Positions 52,783 to 58,339 of a stretch of DNA of 58,339 bases are shown here, piece after piece. Numbering within the stretch: position 1 is the stretch's first letter; each line of letters starts with the position of its first letter. This stretch comes from a virus. Under the pieces are notes generated by a model. That model ran no database searches. It was not told the origin of the DNA and was given only the letters and a program-made list of their open reading frames with translations. Both the position numbers and the translations under genes were made by a program. The DNA lies in the IMG/VR virus record IMGVR_UViG_3300032224_000787, positions 1-58,339 of that record. One strand, given 5' to 3'.

Positions 52783-53028
52783 ATGGAAACTAAATTAGAA
52801 AGATTAAACCCTGAACAGATTATGTTCAACTTGTCATTCATGTTTATGAAAAACAATCCTGAAATGACACTAGCACAAGCTTGTGAATTCGGTACCAAGT
52901 GTGGTCACGCAATCATCGAAGCATTCCAAAGACAAGGATTAGAACCACCTAAAGAATATGTTGAGGCAACATCACTGCTGTATACAAGATTAGTAGAACA
53001 AACTATAATTGAAAATGAAAAACAATGA
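52783..53028 (+). CDS. Hypothetical helical protein, 81 residues
   Basis: LNPEQIMFNLSFMFMKNNPEMTLAQACEFGTKCGHAIIEAFQ. Helical, no family recognised. ATGA overlap with the next gene. Confidence 0.55.
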   Translation: METKLERLNPEQIMFNLSFMFMKNNPEMTLAQACEFGTKCGHAIIEAFQRQGLEPPKEYVEATSLLYTRLVEQTIIENEKQ

Positions 53029-53246
53029 ATCAGACACCGAAAGATAAAGCGAAAGAACTATTTGATAAGTTCATGAAGCCAATAGACGGCTTACATAAAT
53101 ATCCAATGTGTTTTGATACGGCCAAACAATGCGCCATGATTGCAGTTGATGAAGTAATTGAGGCTTTACACGAGCATCATTGGCAAAATAGACTAATAAT
53201 AGATTATTGGGAAGAAGTTAAAAACGAAATTGAAAATTATGGATAA
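53025..53246 (+). CDS. Hypothetical protein, 73 residues
   Basis: Helical, with AKELFDKFMKPIDGLHKYPMCFDTAKQCAMIAVDEVIEALHEHHW, a pattern common in small phage proteins that accompany KYG-type proteins. Function unknown. Confidence 0.55.
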   Translation: MNQTPKDKAKELFDKFMKPIDGLHKYPMCFDTAKQCAMIAVDEVIEALHEHHWQNRLIIDYWEEVKNEIENYG

Positions 53247-53595
53247 CTGGAATAAAGCTTGGGAAGAAGCAATGAGAAAAAGATTTAATGAGGGCATAGA
53301 GAAGTTGTATACTAGCATTAGTCACGGAAAGATTAGTAATGGATACCTTGACCTTATGAACTCACCTGAGAAACCTGTAAACGTAGAAACCATTACTGAT
53401 CCTGTAATCGAAATGCTCAAGCAAAAATTTGATGAACGTAGCCAAGCAGGAATCAATAAGTATGGTACAACACTAGCTGATAATAACCACGATGATTTCC
53501 TTATGCACCTGCTAGAGGAACAGATGGACAGCTGCGCATATCTAATGAAATTAATCTTAGATAGAAGAGGTAATAATTTACCTGATATTAAATAA
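53239..53595 (+). CDS. Phage protein with KYGTTL...HLLEEQMD motif (MazG-like helices)
   Basis: 118 residues from the ATG at 53239. The segment FDERSQAGINKYGTTLADNNHDDFLMHLLEEQMDSCAYLMKLI matches a common family of small all-helical phage proteins whose EE-x-x-D helix resembles MazG/dUTPase-like nucleotide pyrophosphohydrolases. Nucleotide hydrolysis is possible, but not all catalytic acids are evident. Confidence 0.55.
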   Translation: MDNWNKAWEEAMRKRFNEGIEKLYTSISHGKISNGYLDLMNSPEKPVNVETITDPVIEMLKQKFDERSQAGINKYGTTLADNNHDDFLMHLLEEQMDSCAYLMKLILDRRGNNLPDIK

Positions 53596-53600
53596 ATTTT

Positions 53601-53631
53601 TTGGTAAATAAAACTTAAGTTGTTATATTTG
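53601..53631 (+). promoter_or_regulatory. Promoter (TTG-N20-TATATTTG) of the XRE-type gene
   Basis: TTG at 53601-53603, 20 bases, TATATTTG at 53624-53631, then an 18-base leader to the ATG at 53650. Confidence 0.65.
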
Positions 53632-53649
53632 TAGCAAATCAAATCACTT

Positions 53650-53934
53650 ATGAACAAAAAGAAAGGTATTCGAGACCTTATGAAATCGAAGCGATACAGT
53701 GCTGTGCACCTCAAAGAAGCTCTAATTGAACGCAATGTTCCTGGCAATTGGGATACGTATCAGAATGTTTACAACTTAATGTCCGGTAGAACTCCTCGTG
53801 ATTCTTATGCCTTCATTGTAATTGCAGATTTGCTTGATGAAGATCTAAGAAATATCCTGATGAGATACTCTACTGTACAGGAAGATGTAATGATTAATGT
53901 AAGAAAAGAATTAGAAGAAGATTTTAACTGGTAA
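53650..53934 (+). CDS. XRE-like regulator, 94 residues
   Basis: Basic start (KKKGIRDLMKSKRYSAVHLKEALIERNV), a YQNVYNLMSGRTPRDSYAFIVIADLLDEDL section with the spacing of a Cro/XRE helix-turn-helix, and an acidic end. It has its own strong promoter, as expected of a regulator. Confidence 0.55.
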   Translation: MNKKKGIRDLMKSKRYSAVHLKEALIERNVPGNWDTYQNVYNLMSGRTPRDSYAFIVIADLLDEDLRNILMRYSTVQEDVMINVRKELEEDFNW

Positions 53935-53936
53935 TT

Positions 53937-54155
53937 ATGAGCGAAGAAACAATTGTATCATTCCATATGGATGTAAAAGAAAATAACTTTCAAATGGAGT
54001 TGAAAGGTAAACACAGCGATGTATTAGCTGCATTTTTGTATGCTATGAGTGAAGAGCCTGGGCTGTATCAATTAATGAAGATGGCATCATCCATCTACGA
54101 ATCTCAAGATTTCAAGAATGAATTCAGTAAACAACAAACGCAAGGAGATGCGTGA
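53937..54155 (+). CDS. Hypothetical protein, 72 residues
   Basis: Strand-strand-helix start (VSFHMDVKENNFQMELKGKHSDVLAAFLYAM), acidic; no family recognised. Upstream of the Rad52-like gene. Confidence 0.55.
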   Translation: MSEETIVSFHMDVKENNFQMELKGKHSDVLAAFLYAMSEEPGLYQLMKMASSIYESQDFKNEFSKQQTQGDA

Positions 54156-54219
54156 TAAAGCAGTAGACTTAATAGGAACTATAATCGGATTAATAATCTT
54201 AATTTATTTTTACTCATGA
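54148..54219 (+). CDS. Tiny membrane peptide, 23 residues
   Basis: Polar start then a single hydrophobic helix (LIGTIIGLIILIYFY). Overlaps both neighbouring genes by a few bases, filling the gap before the Rad52-like gene. Could be real or a coupling leader. Confidence 0.4.
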   Translation: MRDKAVDLIGTIIGLIILIYFYS

Positions 54220-54513
54220 ACTTAAATGAACTAACAAGACCATTAGATATTAGTGACATCGACTTCCGAGTACAGTCAATTAATAACGGTGGCTATGCTA
54301 CAATATTAGCATACAAGGACGCACGTGTGGACATGGCACGATTAGATGCTGCTGTTGGACCATTAGGATGGCAACGTAAGCATGAGTTTATTAACGGCAA
54401 GTTATTCTGCCACGTAGGTATTTATTCTGCTGAATATGTTGACTTCGTATGGAAGTCTGACGTAGGTACTGAGTCAATGACTGAAGCAGCCAAGGGCGAA
54501 GCATCCGATGCGT
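54216..54513 (+). CDS. Rad52-like single-strand annealing protein, exon 1
   Basis: Encodes residues 1-99 and the first base of codon 100. Features YKDARVDMARLDAAVGPLGWQ, CHVGIY and WKSDVGTESMTEAAKGEASDA, the conserved core of phage Rad52/22-type annealing proteins. The unspliced frame stops four codons into the intron (DALTN then stop). Joining base 54513 (T) to 55630 (TT) makes TTT (F), giving EASDAFKRSCFNWGIG, as in intact homologues. It probably anneals single strands for recombination-dependent replication or repair. Confidence 0.75.
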
Positions 54514-54548
54514 TAACAAATTAATATCTGTTATTTGCCATTTATTCT

Positions 54549-54556
54549 TATATTTG
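54549..54556 (+). promoter_or_regulatory. -7 element (TATATTTG) inside the intron
   Basis: Exact consensus four bases before the ATG of the GIY-YIG gene; upstream element weak. Would give a separate, nearly leaderless transcript for the endonuclease. Confidence 0.5.
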
Positions 54557-54560
54557 CATT

Positions 54561-55562
54561 ATGAAAAAATACATAGTATATAAAATAGTGTTTAGAGAAC
54601 ATATGGCAGTTTATGTTGGGTGTACAAGCAATTTAAAACAAAGACTAAGTCAGCATAGGGAGTGCAGAACAAACACTAGGATCTATAACTTTATTAAAAA
54701 AAATAATTTAGTAGATGATCTTGAGTTAATTCCTGTTGCTTCTTTTAATTCCAAGCGAGAAGCATTGACGTTTGAGAAGAGGTTTATATATAGAGTTAGT
54801 ACAATGACACTATATAACATTTTAAATCAAACGTGGACTAAGGAATGTAAATTCCCTGCCTCTGGACTTAGTGGAGAGTTAAGCAAGTCTTCTAAAGAGT
54901 GGGCCGTATTAAATCTAAAAAGCAAAGAAGTTATGAATGTCATATCTTTGAAGAGCTTTGGTGATAAAAACAACCTTAACTATAAAGATTTGCACGCTTG
55001 CGCATTAGGTAAAATTAATATCTCTCAAGGATATAAGTGCTTTAGAAAATCCGAATGGGATTCTTTTACTGATGAACAAAAAGATTATTACGCTTCTGAT
55101 GACTTCCTTAATAATCTAAAGGAAGTAAAGTCGCAAAAACTTTTTAATGTGAACGCAAAAGAATACATAGTGTTGACTCCTGATGGAGATAAGTTAAATG
55201 TAATTGGTTTAGATAGATACGCTGAATCAAAAGGACTTAACAAAGGTAACCTGGCCTCAACAGCAATGCCTAAAAATTACGGTAAGTATTGTAAAGGCTA
55301 TCGAGCATTTAGAATTAATGATTGGAATAATTTTACACAACAACAAATAAATGATATTTTAAGCGCATCTAAAACCTATCGAATTGCTGGGAAGCCTAAA
55401 CGTAAAGACGTAGGTAATCAGCAGCCAAGCTGTGGAAACACAGAAGGTTCAACGACTATCGAAAGCATGATTGATGAAAGTCAATTAGAAGCGAGTAGAG
55501 TAGGGCACAAGCTATTGGTGTCCGAAGCGGTAGGCATACGTAAGTATGATGATATAGTCTAA
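54561..55562 (+). CDS. GIY-YIG homing endonuclease (intron-encoded)
   Basis: 333 residues. N-terminal GIY-YIG domain: IVYKIVF..., VYVGCTSNLKQRLSQHR (catalytic R), then E in the FEKRFI helix. Two NUMOD-like DNA-binding repeats follow (residues about 120-175 with YKDLHACALGKINISQGYKCFR, and about 200-265 with KGNLASTAMPKNYGKYCKGYRAF), then a basic tail. The reading frame continues through the P, Q, R and S elements and stops one base after S, so the last ~60 residues are encoded by the ribozyme core. It spreads the intron by cutting intronless alleles. Confidence 0.9.
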   Translation: MKKYIVYKIVFREHMAVYVGCTSNLKQRLSQHRECRTNTRIYNFIKKNNLVDDLELIPVASFNSKREALTFEKRFIYRVSTMTLYNILNQTWTKECKFPASGLSGELSKSSKEWAVLNLKSKEVMNVISLKSFGDKNNLNYKDLHACALGKINISQGYKCFRKSEWDSFTDEQKDYYASDDFLNNLKEVKSQKLFNVNAKEYIVLTPDGDKLNVIGLDRYAESKGLNKGNLASTAMPKNYGKYCKGYRAFRINDWNNFTQQQINDILSASKTYRIAGKPKRKDVGNQQPSCGNTEGSTTIESMIDESQLEASRVGHKLLVSEAVGIRKYDDIV

Positions 55563-55629
55563 TCTATATAGAAATATATAGCAGTTTAATAAACGGTTAT
55601 GAATTTAGCGAGTCATAATGAATATAATG

Positions 55630-56318
55630 TTAAAAGATCCTGTTTCAATTGGGGTATTGGCCGTGAGTTGTATGACTATCCTGTAATCTCTGTCAAGCTT
55701 AATGACAATGAATGGACAAAAGATGGTGGTCGACCTAAGCAAACGTATAACCTTAAGATCCGTGATTGGACTTGGTACTCTGAGTTCACTGATAATCGTG
55801 TATCATTCCTTGCCGCTAAGGATGAGAATGGTAAGGTGAGATTCAAGTGGGGTGAGATGAAACCTAAGCAAGAAGAACCTAAGTTCAAGCCTGCTGCTGC
55901 ACCTGTAGAAGTACAAGAAGAAGTACAACCTGCTCCAGTACAGGTAGCTGATGAAGCTAATGTCAAGGGCATACTTAAGCCACAAGCTGATGATGAATCT
56001 GATCCGGTACGTGATGCATTGATTTCTGAGTACAATCAGTTGTATGGTAAGAATCCTGATAAGCGAATGAAGAATGAGACAATCAAGAAAGCTATCCAGG
56101 ATAAGGTAGATGAGATACTTGATGAGGGCTTGACTGAAGAAAATAAATTTGAAGAGGAAACTATCTCTGATTACTTTGATTCGGTAAAATCAATTACTGA
56201 TCCTAAGCAGTTCATTCAATGGGCTAAGGATACGGTAGCTAAGTTTCCTGATGCGCCACAAGATTATGTGGATATGTTCAAAGAACTATGCAATGCTCAC
56301 TACAAATCTATTATGTAA
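55630..56318 (+). CDS. Rad52-like single-strand annealing protein, exon 2
   Basis: Continues from exon 1 with FKRSCFNWGIGRELY, then PVISVKL, a YNLKIRDWTWY strand pair and a proline/valine/glutamate linker, ending in an acidic helical C-terminus that may bind partners. The full spliced protein has 328 residues. Without splicing only a 102-residue fragment is made, so the annealing function depends on intron removal. Confidence 0.75.
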
Positions 56319-56518
56319 TGGAGTACACTCGTGAGCAAAATCAACTTGTGTATACCTTGAAAAGAAGGATGCTTAAAATGGTTGAGGATTGCGCAACTAC
56401 TGAGTGCAGGTCTTCATTAAGCACTATGCGTAATGATGTTATTCATACACTTGAGTTGCTAGGATTCGAAGACAAAACTTCTATTGATTTATTTTTTAAC
56501 AAAGAAAACAATGATTGA
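56318..56518 (+). CDS. Hypothetical protein, 66 residues
   Basis: Start at 56318 overlapping the Rad52-like stop (TAATG). Helical, with two cysteines and a VYTLKRRMLKMVEDC segment. No family recognised. Confidence 0.55.
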   Translation: MEYTREQNQLVYTLKRRMLKMVEDCATTECRSSLSTMRNDVIHTLELLGFEDKTSIDLFFNKENND

Positions 56519-56993
56519 TATCTTTAAAGAAGATAGCGCAGGAATGGTTATAGCCTTGGATAATTTGTCTAAGGCTAACCTTTCTAGTATCGCTAGTCAA
56601 ATAGTAAGTACCTCTATTGACGGAGGTTACGAAGACCCAATTGAAGCTTACGTTAAAGCTAAAGGTGTCGCAGAAATTGCTGATCAAATCATGAACGGAC
56701 TGAAGCACTATGCTATTCAGGATGCGTATAAGTTTGAGAAGGATCAGAAAGTATTAGGTTGCTCGGTTGTTGTGAAGAACACACCTACTACCTACGACTA
56801 CTCACATAACGATGAATGGTCTGAGATAAATGACCAAATCGTATATCTTAAGGACCGTCAGAAAGAAATCGAGAAGCAGATGATTCAGGCTATGTCAGTT
56901 GCCCAGCTAATCGATAACGATGGCGTAGTAGTTGAGCCTGCTGTAATCAAGAAGAGTGGCTCAGAGACAATACAAATTACAATACCTAAGTAA
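56511..56993 (+). CDS. Hypothetical coiled-coil protein following the Rad52-like gene, 160 residues
   Basis: Start at 56511 overlaps the preceding stop by eight bases. Helical, with IYLKDRQKEIEKQMIQAM-like coil (VYLKDRQKEIEKQM) and a beta end (SETIQITIPK). The coil-then-strand layout is common in small phage proteins that accompany annealing proteins; function unknown. Confidence 0.6.
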   Translation: MIDIFKEDSAGMVIALDNLSKANLSSIASQIVSTSIDGGYEDPIEAYVKAKGVAEIADQIMNGLKHYAIQDAYKFEKDQKVLGCSVVVKNTPTTYDYSHNDEWSEINDQIVYLKDRQKEIEKQMIQAMSVAQLIDNDGVVVEPAVIKKSGSETIQITIPK

Positions 56994-57187
56994 TGAAAAC
57001 AGCAGTAGAATGGTTAGTGCATGAATTAGGTTTAGATTGCACAACTGACCACGAAGATGAAATTCAAGAAGCCAAAGAAATGGAGAAGGAATATATAGTT
57101 AATGCTCATTATCAAGGATATAGACCTTCTATTGGTACTACAGAAATATCAGAAAAATACTTTAACGAAACCTTTAAATCAAAATAA
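56993..57187 (+). CDS. Hypothetical protein, 64 residues
   Basis: Starts KTAVEWLVHELGLDCTTDHEDEIQEAKEMEKEY, a type of small helical phage protein (W-V-E-L plus acidic helix) seen in many phages of Bacteroidota. Function unknown. Confidence 0.6.
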   Translation: MKTAVEWLVHELGLDCTTDHEDEIQEAKEMEKEYIVNAHYQGYRPSIGTTEISEKYFNETFKSK

Positions 57188-57188
57188 G

Positions 57189-57269
57189 ATGAGAAAATAC
57201 ATAGGGTATTATAATACCAACTTAATTATCAAAACACGGAATGTGAAACTTAAACAACAAGAACAATGA
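57189..57269 (+). CDS. Tiny protein, 26 residues
   Basis: Basic, ending KLKQQEQ, with the end encoded by the repeated leader AAACAACAAGAACA that precedes the next ATG. May be a translational leader peptide. Confidence 0.35.
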   Translation: MRKYIGYYNTNLIIKTRNVKLKQQEQ

Positions 57270-57463
57270 AAATAATAAGGCGAACAATGAAACATTTTAT
57301 ATTAAGACTATTATTTGGTAAGCCATTAATTATGAGTGTTTATCAAGATAAGTATGGTAATAAGTATGGAGGATTTATACATGAACAAGATGATAAATCA
57401 TATGTTGATACAACTTCTCATATTGAAGAGCCAACTTATTTGGGTGAATTAAAAATATACTAA
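57266..57463 (+). CDS. Hypothetical basic protein, 65 residues
   Basis: Basic/hydrophobic start (RRTMKHFILRLLFGKPL) then a tyrosine-glycine segment. An internal ATG at 57287 is an alternative start. No family recognised. Confidence 0.5.
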   Translation: MKIIRRTMKHFILRLLFGKPLIMSVYQDKYGNKYGGFIHEQDDKSYVDTTSHIEEPTYLGELKIY

Positions 57464-57475
57464 ACAACAAGAACA

Positions 57476-57631
57476 ATGAAAGAGAAAGAAACAGGATGGG
57501 TATCTGCTTTAATTAAGTGTGACCTATGTGCTCATGAATCATTGTCAGTACATCATGTTTCTTGTGATAAGCTTGAGTGTGTTAATTGTGGGCATATGTC
57601 TCACTATGAAGTATTAGAAAATTATAAATAA
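57476..57631 (+). CDS. Small four-cysteine zinc-ribbon protein, copy 2
   Basis: 51 residues; the twin of the gene at 161-316, differing at a few positions (such as CDLCA and CVNCG). Both end HMSHYEVLENYK and are followed by the same TAAACAACA leader. On a circular map the copies lie about 1.0 kb apart, suggesting local duplication. Confidence 0.75.
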   Translation: MKEKETGWVSALIKCDLCAHESLSVHHVSCDKLECVNCGHMSHYEVLENYK

Positions 57632-57643
57632 ACAACAAGAATA

Positions 57644-57775
57644 ATGATGATGATTAATTTATTTATATCCACTATTTTAATATTATTCACTATAATAATG
57701 GTTGGTATTAAACTAGAAGCAAAACTTATTAAAATTCAAGAAGACATTAATAAACTTAAACAACAAGAACAATGA
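57644..57775 (+). CDS. Small single-span membrane protein, 43 residues
   Basis: One hydrophobic segment (LFISTILILFTIIMVGI) then a charged helix ending KLKQQEQ, encoded by the repeated leader before the next gene. Overlaps the next start (ATGA). Confidence 0.5.
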   Translation: MMMINLFISTILILFTIIMVGIKLEAKLIKIQEDINKLKQQEQ

Positions 57776-58086
57776 ACATATCAGAAGCAATAGGGATATT
57801 GAGACTACACAGAAAATGGGAAAAAGGTGTAGACATTGTAAAGATTAGCACAGAAGACTTACAACTGGCAATAGATACAATCATTGACTTACTTGACCCT
57901 GAATTTATAGTAGGTATGACTCCAAATGCTTGGGACTTATCCTTCATACGTAAGTTACAGATAGAAATAGGTAAACTACCATATCACCAAGGATTAGATG
58001 ATGGTGGTTTTAATGATGGATTAACTCAAGGTTTTGAACAAGGAGCACAATGGGTATGGGATAACTTTAAACTAGAAGTAAAATGA
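57772..58086 (+). CDS. Hypothetical protein, 104 residues
   Basis: Helical with ISEAIGILRLHRKWEKGVDIVKISTEDLQLAIDTIIDLL. Acidic and glycine-rich end (DDGGFNDGLTQGFEQG). Overlaps the next gene by four bases. No family recognised. Confidence 0.55.
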   Translation: MNISEAIGILRLHRKWEKGVDIVKISTEDLQLAIDTIIDLLDPEFIVGMTPNAWDLSFIRKLQIEIGKLPYHQGLDDGGFNDGLTQGFEQGAQWVWDNFKLEVK

Positions 58087-58339
58087 AAACAGGAACATCA
58101 AGTCTTATGGACGGTAAAGATTACCAACAAAGAAAAGTTATGAGAATAGATGACATTAATGCAATGGCTGATGTAGACATAAGAGAGAATGAACGACTTG
58201 AGAAATTAGCTGAAGAACAATCTAAAATACTAGGTTGGGGAGAATATCAAGGACTTTCTGAACAAAATGGGTTTAAAGATGCATACATAAATGGATACAA
58301 CAAAGCAAAAGAAACTTTATATACAGAAAAACAAGTTAC
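58083..58339 (+). CDS. Hypothetical protein running off the right edge
   Basis: From the ATG at 58083 at least 85 residues: acidic helical, with INAMADVDIRENERLEKLAEEQSKI and a GYNKAKETLY end. If the molecule is circular the frame continues from base 1 and ends with TAG at 32-34 (96 residues). It overlaps the zinc-ribbon gene that starts at 58291. Confidence 0.55.
   Translation, partial: MKTGTSSLMDGKDYQQRKVMRIDDINAMADVDIRENERLEKLAEEQSKILGWGEYQGLSEQNGFKDAYINGYNKAKETLYTEKQV
58291..58339 (+). CDS. N-terminal part of the zinc-ribbon protein that ends at base 95
   Basis: ATG at 58291 opens a frame (MDTTKQKKLYIQKNKL) that continues in phase at base 1 into the CHGC and CEKC zinc-ribbon part. Complete protein 47 residues. 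Confidence 0.55.
   Translation, partial: MDTTKQKKLYIQKNKL

Larger units (their letters stand above)
54514..55629 (+). ncRNA. Group I intron in the Rad52-like gene
   Basis: 1116 bases. The conserved core elements are present in order: P (AATTGCTGGGAA, 55382-55393), Q (AATCAGCAGCC, 55416-55426), R (GTTCAACGACTA, 55447-55458) and S (GATATAGTC, 55551-55559), with P7 pairing GACTA/TAGTC. A P9 hairpin CTATATA-GAAA-TATATAG with a GNRA loop follows (55564-55581). The exon ends in T and the intron in G (55629), as required for the U-G splice site and terminal guanosine. The set resembles group IA introns of T4 type. P1 could not be drawn with confidence. Confidence 0.92.

Noticed and set aside
161-57631. 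Direct terminal repeat between the two window ends (zinc-ribbon similarity)
   Set aside because: The similarity is confined to the two 51-codon genes and their leaders and has many synonymous differences; it is a gene duplication, not a terminal repeat.
1-58339. CRISPR array, tRNA genes, insertion sequences, integrase or attachment sites
   Set aside because: No regularly spaced repeats, no tRNA-like folds, no transposase or integrase motif seen on either strand by eye.

Overview
The window looks like the whole genome of a tailed phage of a Bacteroidota host, linearised inside a gene. Evidence for the host: AT-rich DNA, start codons preceded by A/C-rich leaders instead of Shine-Dalgarno sequences, and repeated TAnnTTTG promoter elements, several with TTG 19-20 bases upstream. 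Evidence for a closed circle: a reading frame opening at 58291 and running off the right end continues in frame at base 1 and finishes as a zinc-ribbon protein at 95, and a second frame (58083) also stays open across the join to 34. There is a capsid, portal and terminase set, three connector-sized proteins, a 1538-residue tail-hub-like protein and four large proteins of the kind packed inside podovirus heads. No tape measure, sheath or baseplate was seen, so a short-tailed, crAss-like or Cellulophaga-phage-like podovirus is the best inference.

Layout. Two long transcription arms diverge from about 44.2-45.0 kb and converge at 0.97 kb. The leftward (late) arm holds, in order of transcription: a NUMOD4/HNH endonuclease, a small HNH protein, a RepL-like replication protein, a metallophosphoesterase, small basic proteins, the large terminase, a structural protein, portal, scaffold-like protein, major capsid protein, connectors, tail hub, large internal proteins with a ferritin among them, cysteine-rich and collagen-like or Ig-like fibre proteins, and a lysis cassette (unimolecular spanin, holin-like proteins, L,D-transpeptidase-like enzyme). 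A short rightward island (36.8-38.1 kb) with a PD-(D/E)XK nuclease interrupts this arm.

The rightward (early) arm, 45.0 kb to 0.97 kb through the ends, is packed with small, mostly unrecognised genes that overlap by ATGA or TAATG. The recognisable ones are a histone H1-like protein, a RadC-type JAB protein, a GP88-like cysteine protein, an XRE-type regulator and a Rad52-like annealing protein. No DNA polymerase, primase, helicase, RNA polymerase or integrase is recognisable, so replication probably relies on the host, started by the RepL-like protein and helped by annealing-type recombination.

The most striking content is RNA. Two complete type I hammerhead ribozymes flank the histone-like gene, with identical stem I strands and cleavage sites 23 and 22 bases upstream of the next start codons. 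A group I intron carrying a GIY-YIG endonuclease splits the Rad52-like gene, and its splice sites can be placed to the base. A 463-base gene-free stretch begins with a compact candidate small RNA (promoter, 5' hairpin, terminator, and a 7-base loop-loop complementarity), followed by two further structured elements. A ferritin homologue lies between two large virion-protein genes, upstream of several cysteine-rich virion-protein genes, which raises the possibility of an iron-carrying particle.
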